Shown here: positions 29,078 to 39,611 of the stretch, piece after piece
Position numbering within the stretch: the first letter of the stretch is position 1
Layout of the letters: every line of letters starts with the position of its first letter
Source of the DNA: Chitinophagaceae bacterium
GTDB taxonomy: Bacteria; Bacteroidota; Bacteroidia; Chitinophagales; Chitinophagaceae
Direction: 5' to 3'
Assembly: GCA_016722465.1 (NCBI GenBank)
Contig: JADKJC010000013.1
Location: 992,001-1,056,000 of the forward strand
DNA length: 64,000 nt
Translations under genes and position numbers: made by a program
Notes under the pieces: model-generated
The model's input: only the letters and a program-made list of their open reading frames with translations
The model's database searches: none
Told to the model about the DNA's origin: nothing

Positions 29078-30061
29078 CTACTCCTCCACCACTTTCACTC
29101 CCTCCATATTAATAGTAGTCACATAAGAATGATAATCCAATCCAATCTTCTCATACACATCATTCATTTCTTTTTGTACTGCATGGGCCGTTGCTTCATC
29201 CCTGCTCAGCATGAACAATGAAGGGCCGGAACCGGAAATGCCGCCACCTAATGCACCGGCAGCCTTACTTCTTTTTTTCACTTCATCAAAACCAGGAATT
29301 AAAATACTCCTTACCGGCTCAATGATCACATCTTCCAGTGAACGGCCGATCAGGTCAAGATCATTGCTCATGAAACCTGCCACCAGTCCTGCGATATTGC
29401 CCCATTGCCTGATGGCATCCTTCAGCAACACTTCTTTACGCAGTATCTGCCGGGCATCTTTTGTCTTTACTTCTATCTGCGGATGCACTACTGTTACAAA
29501 CAAAGAAGGCGCAGGAATAACGACAATGTCCAACGGGAAAATACTTCGTATCAATGTAACACCACCATAAATACATGGTGCAATATTATCAGCATGCTTA
29601 ACGCCTGTTGCAACTTTTTCACCAAACATGGCAAAGCGAACAAGGTCTTCATTGCTGTAAATATTTCCCAACAAATGATTGGCTGCCACTACTGCACCAG
29701 CTGCACTGGCAGCACTGGAACCAATACCACTGCCTGGTTTTATTTTTTTATGAATGGTTACTTCAAAACCTATGTTTCTATCTAACTCGTTGATCATTTC
29801 AATCAATGGAGCGCCGGCTGTATTTTGTGCCGGGTCACTGGGCAATGGGTACCCATCCGCACTGTGTATGATAATTTTTTTTTCATCCAGCAGCTTTACT
29901 TCCATCAGGTCATTCGGCTCATTCAAACACAAGCCCAGTATATCAAAACCACAAACAAGGTTTGCGACTGTGCCTGGCGCATGCACTTTTATACCCCTAA
30001 CCCCTAAAGGGGAACCTGGCTCTTTTAAATTAAATGCTGTTATTTTTTCTTTGTTATCCAT
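29078..30061 (-). CDS. thrB: Homoserine kinase ThrB
   Basis: A GHMP-family kinase making O-phosphohomoserine. The GHMP ATP-binding motif is PGSGIGSSAASAAGAVVAAN; KVHAPGTVANLVCGFDILGL and ALGGGISGSGPSLFML are family blocks. The N-terminus is odd: relatives begin close to GIKVHAPGTVAN, but here about 22 extra residues come first (MDNKEKITAFNLKEPGSPLG), and the last of these (PGSPLGVRG) are encoded by a G/C-rich repeat at 29994-30014. No ATG lies nearer the conserved core, so the extension is probably translated. The gene lies 40 bases after thrA in the operon. Confidence 0.92.
   Translation of the reverse strand: MDNKEKITAFNLKEPGSPLGVRGIKVHAPGTVANLVCGFDILGLCLNEPNDLMEVKLLDEKKIIIHSADGYPLPSDPAQNTAGAPLIEMINELDRNIGFEVTIHKKIKPGSGIGSSAASAAGAVVAANHLLGNIYSNEDLVRFAMFGEKVATGVKHADNIAPCIYGGVTLIRSIFPLDIVVIPAPSLFVTVVHPQIEVKTKDARQILRKEVLLKDAIRQWGNIAGLVAGFMSNDLDLIGRSLEDVIIEPVRSILIPGFDEVKKRSKAAGALGGGISGSGPSLFMLSRDEATAHAVQKEMNDVYEKIGLDYHSYVTTINMEGVKVVEE
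29994..30014. repeat. Repeat element inside the 5' coding end of thrB (left arm)
   Basis: CCCCTAACCCCTAAAGGGGA is in frame with thrB. Bases 29995-30011 are the exact 17-base reverse complement of 30082-30098. Confidence 0.8.
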
Positions 30062-30081
30062 AATAGTTGAACGCTTAATTT

Positions 30082-30098
30082 CCCTTTAGGGGTTAGGG
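30082..30098. repeat. Inverted copy of the repeat in the thrA-thrB spacer (right arm)
   Basis: CCCTTTAGGGGTTAGGG is the 17-base perfect complement of the copy inside thrB. In the mRNA the two arms could pair and enclose the thrB start codon (30059-30061). Confidence 0.8.
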
Positions 30099-30101
30099 CA
30101 T

Positions 30102-32560
30102 CTACACTCTTGAAGCCCTGATGATATCTGCAAACACACCCGAAGCTGTAACATCAGCACCGGCACCTGCACCTTTTACAACCAATGGCTGATCGGGGTA
30201 ACGATCGGTATAAAACAAAACAATATTGTCCTTGCCATAAAGGTGATAAAAATCATGCTGTGGATTGATGTGTTGCAATCCAACCGCTGCTTTACCTGTT
30301 CCATCCTCAGAGGACGCATAGCTTGCTACAAATTTCAGTTTATTACCAGCTGCAGCAGCTTCATCATACAACTTTTTAAAATGAGCTTCGTGTTTTTCCA
30401 TTGACTGATAAAAATCTTCAACAGTACCCTCCATACATTCAGCCGGCATAAAAGTATTGTTGTCGATGTCATCCATTTCAAACTGCTCGCCTGCTTCCCT
30501 TGCCAGTATCATTATTTTACGCATCACATCTTTACCACTAAGGTCAAGGCGTGGATCAGGTTCCGTGTAGCCTTCATCCTGCGCCTGTTTTACCACAGAG
30601 GCAAAAGACTTTTTCCCATCATAATTGTTGAATACAAAATTGAGTGTACCACTCAGCACGGCTTGCATTCTCCTGATTTTATCACCGCTGCGTAACAGGT
30701 CGTTTAATGTAGAAATGATCGGCAGGCTTGCACCCACATTGGTTTCAAATAAAAACCTTGCATTAAATTCCCCGGAAAGGTTTTTCAATTTCTTATACTA
30801 ATCATAAGATGAAGAACAGGCTCCTTTATTACATGCCACCACTGAAATACTTTTTTCCAGCAGTTTATCATAAGTTACCGCTACTGCTTCATTGGCTGTA
30901 ACATCTGCAAAAACAGTATTGCGTAAATTTTTTGAGCGGACTGCATCAATGAATAGCTGCATATCCATAGTTGATCCGCTATTTAATGCATCGCTCCAGT
31001 TATCCAGATCAATGCCCTGGTCCACAATCAACATTTTTTTGCTGTTGGCAAGGCCCACCACATTTAATTTCAGCCGCATGTTTTGCAACAGGTATTGCTG
31101 TTGCTTTTTCACCTGCTCCATCAGCTTGCCACCAACATTTCCAACGCCGGCTATAAAAACATTGATCTCTTTATAGATCGTTTCAAAAAATTCTTCATGC
31201 AGCACGTTGATGGCTTTCTTTACATCATGTACAGAAATAACCGCTGTGATATTTCTTTCAGAAGAGCCCTGTGCAATGGCCCTGATGTTTACCCCATTGC
31301 GACCCAATGTGCCGAACATTTTACCGCTGATACCGGTATGGCTTTTCATATTATCACCCACCAATGCCAGTACAGACAAGTCTTTCTCGATAATAATGGG
31401 ATCTACTTTCTTTGTTTCTATTTCATAAGCGAATGCATCATCAATGGCTCTCTTCGCATCATCCGCCAGCACTGCATCAATACCAACACAAATAGAGTGC
31501 TCGGATGAACCCTGTGTAATCAAAATGACATTGATCTGTTTGGATGCCAGTGCTTCAAACAATCTTTTAGAAAAACCGGGAATGCCTACCATGCCGCTTC
31601 CTTCCAAACTAAGCAGCGCAATGTTGTTGATACTGGAGATACCACGAATGCTGTTGCCGTTTACCGTTGATTCTTTTTGGATCACTGTCCCATAATCATC
31701 CGGTGCAAACGTATTTTTTATCCAGGTGGGTATACCTTTGCTTCTTACCGGTTGTATCGTTGGCGGATAAATCACCTTGGCACCAAAATGCGATAGTTCC
31801 ATTGCTTCCTGGTAAGATATCTGCGGAATGATCTTTACATTGGCTACCAGCCTTGGATCGGCCGTCATCATTCCTGACACGTCCGTCCATATTTCCAGCA
31901 GATCAGCATCCAGCCCTGCAGCCAGTATGGCACCTGTATAATCAGAACCGCCCCTGCCAAGCGTTGTATTGATACCATTAGCATCATTGGATATAAAGCC
32001 CGGCATCATAAATAGGGATGCATCTGTGCAGGAAAAGTAATCCGTTATTTTTTTATTGGTAACAGTAAAGTCAACTGCAGCAGAACCAAAATTAGAATTG
32101 GTAGTGATTAGCTCTCTTGTATCTTTCCATTCACAGGTACCAAGTTCAACTTTTAATTTTGCAGCGATAATTTGAGAGGACAGCAATTCACCATAGCTTA
32201 CTACCCTGTCCTTGGTTCTTTCGGACAATTCTCTTAACAGAAAAATTCCATTGCAGATATCCTCAATCTCATTGCACATTGTTTTTACATGGCTGAGTAT
32301 ACTGCTTTGCTGGGTGATGGGAATCAGGTCTTTTACCGTTTGCAAATGACGCAGCTCTGCTTCCTGCAGTTTCTCTTTATAGGCTTCATCATTTTCTGAT
32401 GCCAGTTTACAACACTGTAATAAAATATCCGTGATACCTCCTAATGCAGAAACGATTACCACTGTTCTGTCAACTTTTATTTTTCTTTTACGATAGCAAC
32501 TACCTTACTGATGTTCTCTGCATTTTTAACTGAACTTCCTCCAAACTTTAAAACCTGCAT
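30102..32560 (-). CDS. thrA: Bifunctional aspartokinase/homoserine dehydrogenase ThrA, frameshift plus in-frame amber codon
   Basis: Catalyses the first and third steps from aspartate to threonine. The true start is the ATG at 32560 (MQVLKFGGSSVKNAENISK). The frame breaks after KEK at a short A run (32480-32484 on the plus strand), where one extra A restores KEKIKVDRTVVIVSALGG. The aspartokinase domain, two ACT segments (LSLEGSGMVGIPGFSKRLFE, LALVGDNMKSHTGISGKMFG) and the dehydrogenase NAD site (VFIAGVGNVGGKLMEQV) follow. At 30798-30800 a TAG interrupts CSSSYD/YKKLKNL without a change of frame; the rest (FETNVGASLPIISTLNDLL to the stop) is intact. A Gln codon CAG would need one C-to-T change. 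It is first in the thr operon. Confidence 0.88.
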
Positions 32561-32643
32561 GATTGATTGATTTGTATATATGAATATTGATTTCTGATGT
32601 TATAATAGCTTTATGCCCAAAGATAATATGTGAATGTGAACCC

Positions 32644-32739
32644 TTAACGGGTTGTATTAGTAGCAATAATAGTGGTTGCAGCAACAGGAATTGCCAAAGA
32701 TGATCGATATGAGATGATAACTGGTTTCACTTTTACCAC
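32644..32739 (-). promoter_or_regulatory. Predicted Thr/Ile-rich leader peptide of the thr operon (attenuator)
   Basis: A 31-codon frame begins at GTG (32739), or a second GTG two codons later, and ends at TAA (32644-32646), 83 bases before thrA. Its last ten codons read ATTIIATNTTR-like: five Thr and two Ile in eleven residues, as in enteric thrL leaders. A small stem AACCC/GGGTT overlaps the stop codon. A TATCTTTG box (32618-32625, minus) lies downstream of the peptide. There is no clear T-run terminator, so the mechanism may not be classical. The start lacks an ATG, which lowers certainty. Confidence 0.55.
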
Positions 32740-32870
32740 TTTTTTTGAGATGGCTAAATTAGCAAAATAATTTAAAACTATAGGTAAACACCTTAAAATA
32801 TTTAAAGTAATTTCTTATTTTCGTTCGATTGCTGCCAACAGTATCACCATTTCATTAAAAAATTTTAAAG

Positions 32871-35449
32871 ATGGACCATCAGTCTGTAAAAGGCTTGCAG
32901 CAGTTTAAAAACCTTGTAGGCACCAAATACCTGCTGTATAACAGCCTGTTTACATCATTACCTTTTCACCGGATCGAAAAAACGGGCATATTACTTTCGT
33001 TGCTGTCGAATAATTGCGAAGAAGGATACCGTAAAAAACAGAGCCCGAAAGAGATCATTGAGGACTTTTTCTCGAAACATACTACTTATATACAGCCACA
33101 GGAGCAACTCGATCTGCTTTTTCGTTTCATTCAGTATATAGAAAGACAGGTGGTATTGTTCGATGCACTCGAAGATGCCTCCTTCAGGGATGTGAATGAT
33201 TTTTCCGGCGTGGGTACACTCAAGCATCTTGAAAGTGAAGTACTGCAAAACAATAAGCAGGAAGAACTGAAAGAGAAACTGCACCACTTTGCCATACGCC
33301 TTGTATTGACGGCACATCCCACTCAATTTTACCCAGGCGCTGTGTTGGGTATCATCAATGATCTCTCAAATGCCCTGGCAGACAACAATACCGTACAGAT
33401 CAATATGTACTTGCAACAACTGGGCAAAACACCTTTCTTTAAAAAACAAAAGCCTACTCCTTATGATGAAGCAATGAACCTGATCTGGTACCTGGAAAAT
33501 GTTTTTTATCCTGCTGCCGGAAGAATCATTTCTTTTTTGAAAAACCAGTTTCCAGATGCAGTGAATGATGACAAGCCGATCATCAACATGGGCTTTTGGC
33601 CGGGTGGCGACCGGGATGGCAACCCTTTTGTAAATGCAGCTACTACACTCAAAGTGGCAGATGCTTTAAGGGGCGGCATCATCAAATCGTATTATATGGA
33701 AATACGCCGGATCAAGCGCAGGCTTACATTTGAAGGCGTGGATGTAATTTTGAATGATCTTGAAAGAGACCTGTACAACAACATTTTCATTCCGGGGCAA
33801 CGGACACCAATAAGTAAACAGGGAATATTGGAGTCACTTAATAAGATAAGAGAGATCATTGTTTACAAACACAACAACTTATTCCTGCACCTGATCGATA
33901 ACCTGATCAATAAGGTGAACATATTTGGTTTACATTTTGCTTCGCTGGATGTTCGACAGGAAAGCAGTATACACAATAAAGTGCTGGAGCTGGTCGCTGA
34001 AACTACAGATGCATTACCATCTGATTACGCTTCGCTATCTGCAACGGAAAAATCTGCATTGCTAACTGGTATCAGTTCACCAATCAATGAATTAAAAACA
34101 GACAATGCGGTATTTGCCGATACCATTGATTCAATAAAAGCCATCAAAACCATACAGGATTTTAACGGCGAAGCAGGCTGCAACCGTTACATCATCAGCC
34201 AGTGCAACAGTGCATTGAATGTGCTGGAAGTATATGGACTTTTCCTGTTATGCGGCTGGCAAAAGGAAAACATGACGGTAGATATTGTCCCTTTGTTTGA
34301 AACCATTGATGACCTTAAGAATGCCAACGAGGTGATGCTGACTCTGTACAGCGATCCGGCTTACGCAGCACATCTTGCAAAAAGAGGCAACCGTCAAACA
34401 ATCATGCTGGGCTTTAGCGATGGCACCAAAGATGGCGGATACCTGATGGCCAACTGGAGTATTTATAAAGCCAAGGAAGAGCTGACCGCCATATCAAGGC
34501 AATACAATGTGGAAGTGATATTTTTTGATGGCCGCGGCGGACCACCATCAAGAGGTGGCGGTAAAACGCACAAATTTTATGCTTCCATGGGGCAAAATAT
34601 TTCCAACAGGGAAATACAACTAACAGTGCAGGGACAAACAGTGAGTTCCAACTTCGGCATCATTGATGCGGCTCAATATAATATTGAGCAGTTGCTGCAC
34701 GCCGGTATTACCAACGACCTGTTCAACAATCGCAGGATTACACTGGAAGAAGCAGATGAAACATTACTACAGCAATTGGCAGATGCCAGTCATGCAAAAT
34801 ATGTGTCCCTGAAAAGTCATCCCTATTTTACAGATTATTTATCGCAGGTAAGCCCTTTGAAATTTTACAGTGAAACCAATATCGGCAGCCGGCCTGCAAA
34901 GAGAAGCAACGACAACCGTCTTTCGCTAAAAGACCTGAGGGCAATCCCTTATGTAGGGGCATGGGCACAGATGAAACAAAATGTAACCGGGTATTTTGGT
35001 GTGGGCACGGCATTGAAACAGATTGAGGAGAACGGTAGATTTGAAGAAACAAAAAGCTATACCGATCCTCTCTTTATTTTAAAACCTTGCTCGATAATTG
35101 TGAGATGGCAATGAAAAAATGCTTCTTCCCTTTAACGGCTTTCCTTGCAGATGACGAAAAGTATGGTGAAATATGGACCATTATACATGAAGAGTACCTG
35201 CTGACCAAACAGTACATACTAAAGCTGAGTGAAAGAACAGAATTGATGGGTGATTATCCCGTTGACCAGCTATCAATCAGCATGAGGGAAAGAATTGTAA
35301 TGCCGTTGCTTACCATTCAGCAATATGCGTTGATGAATATCCGGGAAACAGAAGACAACCTGATTCAATCCCCTTTAAAAGAAACGTATCAAAAGCTGGT
35401 GATGCGTTCCTCCTTCGGCATCATTAATGCCGGCAGAAATTCTGCATAA
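32871..35449 (+). CDS. ppc: Phosphoenolpyruvate carboxylase, frameshifted near the C-terminus
   Basis: Carboxylates phosphoenolpyruvate to oxaloacetate, feeding aspartate and the adjacent threonine pathway. The catalytic His is in LVLTAHPTQFYPGAV; GFWPGGDRDGNPFV, FFDGRGGPPSRGGGKTHKF and the glycine-rich segment follow. The first frame runs out at 35114, but from 35076 the neighbouring frame reads YFKTLLDNCEMAMKK and goes on to the end, LVMRSSFGIINAGRN. One T is missing from the TTT at 35073-35075. The joined protein has 860 residues, which is normal. It is divergently transcribed from the thr operon across a 310-base gap. Confidence 0.92.
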
Positions 35450-35487
35450 AGCCAGCATTGAAAACCTACGGGATATCCCAAAAAAAA

Positions 35488-35517
35488 GAACAGCATTTAT
35501 TTGAATAAATGCTGTTC
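35488..35517. terminator. Strong hairpin after ppc, best as a minus-strand terminator
   Basis: GAACAGCATTTATT and AATAAATGCTGTTC form a perfect 14-bp inverted repeat with only two bases between (working loop larger). Read on the minus strand it is followed by a run of eight T. On the plus strand there is no T-run, so termination of ppc here would be less efficient. The rest of the 35450-35786 gap shows nothing clear. Confidence 0.5.
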
Positions 35518-35786
35518 CTCAAAACTAATAAAGGATAGTTACAGGGTTAAAGAAGCAGGAGTTTTTATATCCCGCCGGAATATTTTAGATGAAGTATCTT
35601 ACTATTTCCAACTATCACTACAAATCTATCATTAGAATTGATTGAAAAAATTTCTATTTTTTTTTCGCAATGAAATAGCAATAACTGCATACATTTTGGC
35701 AATAACTGCAACAGGCAGCAGCAGGTTCCCCCGTGTTTTACCACCCCTTTTCATAAAAACGGTTTTTGCATCCTATCTTTAAAGCG

Positions 35787-38700
35787 ATGAAGCGGTTCCT
35801 TTTTTTTATTGGTGTACTGTTTACTGTTTTGTGCTCCCGTGTATCGGCACAGCAGAAGGAATTTATATTTAAAAATTTCACCCAGGAAGAAGGATTGCCC
35901 AGCAATGAATCCTATTATGTTTTTGAAGATTCAAAACACTATATCTGGATTGCTACCGACCTTGGGGTAGTGAGGTATAACGGCAATAAATTTGAACAGT
36001 TCAATTTACCCGACAATGTGGTGTTTAAAATAAAAGAAGATGATAAAGGCAGGATATGGTTCTTTAGCCACAAGGCACAGCTGGCCTATTTTGAAAATGA
36101 AAAGATGCAGTTTTTTAAATACAACGACAATATCCTCAAACGCATTCAAAAAATACATATTATAGATGCATTTGTTGACAGCAGTAATAATATTTTTCTC
36201 AACTCTGCCCTGGATTCAAATTATATCATTCAACCAGGAACAGAGAGATTACAGGGCTACCAAGATTATCTTTGATACCTGTTCATTCAAAATCACGATA
36301 GAGATAAAAGCAATTAACACCTGCGGCAATACAATGTACTTAAGAAGGAACTACAAAAATTTTGACAGTTTACACTGAACACAAAGAAAACAACCACAAC
36401 TATATCATACCAGTATTCCCCGGCATTTTCAGCCACTATGGAAGCATCCTCAAACAATGGCAACGATATTTATTTATTTACGGCATCTTCCTTTTCAAAC
36501 TCTCCAGTGATGGCTCCTATAAAAAAGGAAAATGCCGGTCAAGGTACTTTTTGCCAAAATTCTTAAAGAAAAATTTGGGCAGGGATGAAAAAATCGGAGG
36601 CATATTCTTTCTGAAGATCTGAAAGAAGAAGAAACAAAAATGGCAGGACTTTAACAGACAAAAGAGTAACCTCCTGTATTAACTGATCATGAAAGTGGTC
36701 TGTGGTTTTCCACACCTGGAAAATGGAGTTTATTATACAAAAATACCAATCTGACAGATTACGAACAAAAAGAAAGCAATAATAAAAACATTTCAAGGAT
36801 ATTCAACCTAAAGACAGTGATTTTTTTATTTAGTCAAGACAAATGGGCTGTATAAATACCAGGATGGAAAAAGTAATTTCTTATATGCTTAAAGCAAATA
36901 TCCCATCCACTGACCTTTTTGTTGACAAGGGGCAATGTTTTGTATCTTATCGGTATCCACCAATTACGGGGTCAGACTTCTTAAAAATAAATGACCAGGG
37001 ACATCAAAACCTGTATTCTATTTTACCTTCTGAAGAACCGCTTTGCTGAACAGTTAATTTATACCTTAAGCATGCGGAACCTCTTTTTACCTGTTAAGTT
37101 TTGCCAAGACTGCAGAACTAATCAGATCGTTCGGCATCGTAATAAGCATCCTGCAAAAATTCATCCCTTTTAAAACCTCAAAAATATTTACCGCCCATAA
37201 TAACAAAACATTGGCATTTACCAATGACGGGTTGTATAAAATGGAGATGCAGGAACTGACACCAGTCTTAAATTTAAACCGGGTAATGCGCTTGAAAAGG
37301 GATCAGCAGTATTCAGCAAATGGATAACGACATTATAGTTTTTAGGGATAAGATTTAGCGGCATAGTATTGATAAAAGACAGCGCCATTATCGCCAATAT
37401 CACAGAAGAAGAAGGTTTGCTCAACAATAAGATCAGGTCATATCTACCAGTAAAGACCAGCTCTGGGTTGCCACTGCAAAAGGTATCTCTGTTATCAAGT
37501 TTCCTTCCTTCAACCCTGTACACTACAACATTACCAACATTGGCAAAAATGACGGGTTTTATAATGTAACCATCAACCAATTACTACACCTACCAAAATA
37601 AAATAGTTGTCGGTAGCAAGCGATGGCATATACCTCTTTGAGAATACAGAATCTTTATTAAATAAAAAATTGCCGGACATTCCATTTTACATCAACACCA
37701 TCAGTAACTACAAAGGAGATACAAGCAATGTGAAGAATATTTCCATACCCTACTCAAACAACAGGCTTGTTGTGAGGTACAGTGCTGTAAGTTTTAACTC
37801 TTATGAAACAGTAAAATATTTTATCATTTTGACCATGGCGACACTGGCTGGCACAGCACCACCAATACCAGAGTTGATTCTTGAAAACTTAGAACCCGGC
37901 AGCTACAAACTTCAAATAAAAGCTGTAATACCCAACCAGCAACGTCAATCTGCGAACAAGAGCTTTTTCACTATAGAAAAACCCTGGTGGCAGAATAACT
38001 GGATCAGGTTGCTGACTGTAATTTTATTACTGGCAGCCGTGTATGCCTATATCATTAAAAGAGTAAGAAAAATAAAATCCGAAGAAAAAAAGAAAACTGA
38101 TCTGAATGCCAAATTATCCGAGCTGGAACAAACGGCGTTACGTTCTCAAATGAATCCGCATTTTATTTTCAACTGCCTTACTTCCATACAGCAATTAATA
38201 GTAAGCGGCAATAAAACAGATGCCAATGAATACCTGGTAAAGTTTGCCCGGCTGATCAGGAAAACACTGGATCTTTCTGCCCACCCATTTATTTCTATCC
38301 GGGAAGAGACAGAGTATTTAACTGAATACTTATTGCTGGAGCAGTTAAGGCTATCAGGTCAATTTAAATTCATGTTCAGCAAAGATGAAACAATCAACGT
38401 TGATAAAACATATATACCCAATATGATGCTGCAGCCGGTTGTTGAAAATTGTATCAGGCATGGCATAAAATCACTGGAAAATAAAAAAGGAATGATCAAC
38501 ATTAATTTTCAGCAAAATAAAAAATCCATTACCTGTACCATCACTGATAACGGAGTAGGAAGAACAGAAAAATCTTCCTTTAACGAAAATGCATTTACAA
38601 AGCATAAAAGTTACGGCGTTGATATAGTAAGAAAAAGGCTGCAGGCTTTTTCTGAATTTAACAACCAGGATACCGGTATTGAAATAAACGACCTGCTGAA

Positions 38701-38788
38701 TGCAAGTGGTGCAGCGGCAGGCACACAGGTGATATTACATTTACCATTTAAAAAGATGTATGATAAAAGCAGTGCACATAGAAGATGA
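35787..38788 (+). pseudogene. Propeller-type LytS sensor histidine kinase, multiply frameshifted
   Basis: The start at 35787 gives a signal peptide (MKRFLFFIGVLFTVLCSRVS). The first frame (to 36275) holds regulator-propeller blades such as EGLPSNESYYVFEDSKHYIW and IKEDDKGRIWFF. From about 36240 to 37610 blades are seen only as pieces in changing frames (SSDGSYKK, TDHESGLWFST, LENGVYY, TEEEGLLNNKIR), with many indels. From 37607 a long frame carries the Y_Y_Y region, a membrane helix (LTVILLLAAVYAYIIKR) and a LytS kinase: LRSQMNPHFIFNCLTSIQQL with the phospho-His, and MMLQPVVENCIRHGI in the ATPase part. Two compensating shifts are hidden at about 37815-37885. It overlaps its regulator by 29 bases. 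Confidence 0.75.
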
Positions 38789-39509
38789 ACCAAGAAACAT
38801 CGAGTTACTGAAAAGCCTGCTGCAACTGCATTGCAGTGATATCAACCTGCTGGGAAATGCCAAAAACATCCCTGATGCCATACAATTAATAAAAGAAGTG
38901 AACCCCGACCTGGTGTACCTGGATATTGAATTGAACAAAGGCAATGCATTTGAACTGCTGGAAGAGCTAAAAAGCTTCAGTTTCCAGGTAATTTTTATTA
39001 CCGCTTTCAATGAATATGCAGTAAAAGCTTTCCGGTACAATGCTGTCGATTACTTATTAAAACCAATCAGCATTACTGAGCTGAAAGAAGCAACAGAAAA
39101 AGCTATTGAAAAAATAAAACAGGCTACGGGCAACAATAATATTTATGAAGTATTGAAGGAACTTAAATTAAACATCGGCAATCATAAAATAGGCCTGCCG
39201 GTTGCAGATGGCGTTGTATTCATCAATACAGAAGAAATTGTACGTTGCGAAGCGAAAGGAAGTTACAGTGCTGTGTACCTGATCAATAAGAGAGTGATCA
39301 CTTCCACCAAAACGCTCAAGGAAATAGAGGAGGTATTAACCGGATCCAACTTTGTAAGAATACACAATTCATGGATCATCAATACCAGGTACCTGAAAAA
39401 ATATTACCGGGGTAAAAATTCATACATGGAGATGGAAGATGGAAGTACAGTCACTATTTCGCTGAGAAAGAAAAGCGATATCCTTTCTTTTCTGAAAGAC
39501 TTTGAATAG
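38760..39509 (+). CDS. LytTR-family response regulator
   Basis: A 249-residue regulator with an N-terminal receiver domain (acidic pair E8-D9, phosphoacceptor Asp55 in LVYLDIELNKG, switch residues FITAFNEYA and the KP pair in YLLKPIS) and a C-terminal LytTR DNA-binding domain (about 145-248; GVVFINTEEIVRCEAKGSYS, FVRIHNSWIINTRYLKKY). It is intact and is the partner of the upstream LytS-type kinase, whose 3' end it overlaps. Its targets cannot be told from this window. Confidence 0.93.
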   Translation: MIKAVHIEDEPRNIELLKSLLQLHCSDINLLGNAKNIPDAIQLIKEVNPDLVYLDIELNKGNAFELLEELKSFSFQVIFITAFNEYAVKAFRYNAVDYLLKPISITELKEATEKAIEKIKQATGNNNIYEVLKELKLNIGNHKIGLPVADGVVFINTEEIVRCEAKGSYSAVYLINKRVITSTKTLKEIEEVLTGSNFVRIHNSWIINTRYLKKYYRGKNSYMEMEDGSTVTISLRKKSDILSFLKDFE

Positions 39510-39537
39510 CTATCGTGCTGCAACAATAAAAAAACTG

Positions 39538-39557
39538 GCAGGTTCTGTTTGACCTGC
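39538..39557 (-). terminator. Hairpin with T-run, minus strand (distal)
   Basis: GCAGGT/ACCTGC with an 8-base loop. On the minus strand it is followed by CCAGTTTTTTTATT. It is the second of two tandem hairpins past the anti-sigma factor gene. Confidence 0.5.
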
Positions 39558-39567
39558 AAACAAAAAT

Positions 39568-39586
39568 GCCGGTGAGCATCACCGGC
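39568..39586 (-). terminator. Hairpin with T-run, minus strand (proximal)
   Basis: GCCGGTG/CACCGGC is a 7-bp stem with a 5-base loop, followed on the minus strand by ATTTTTG, 25 bases beyond the anti-sigma factor stop. Confidence 0.65.
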
Positions 39587-39611
39587 GCAAAAACTAATGT
39601 TATAATAAAAA

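Noticed and set aside
29405..29785. 126-codon plus-strand ORF opposite thrB
   Set aside because: Shadow of the conserved homoserine kinase gene.
30798..30800. Recoding of TAG as an amino acid
   Set aside because: Other genes in the window (ends at 488, 39509 and 46350) use TAG as a normal stop, and no other in-frame TAG was seen.
36563..36796. Minus-strand ORF in the broken sensor gene
   Set aside because: The plus strand still shows propeller-blade pieces across the same bases.
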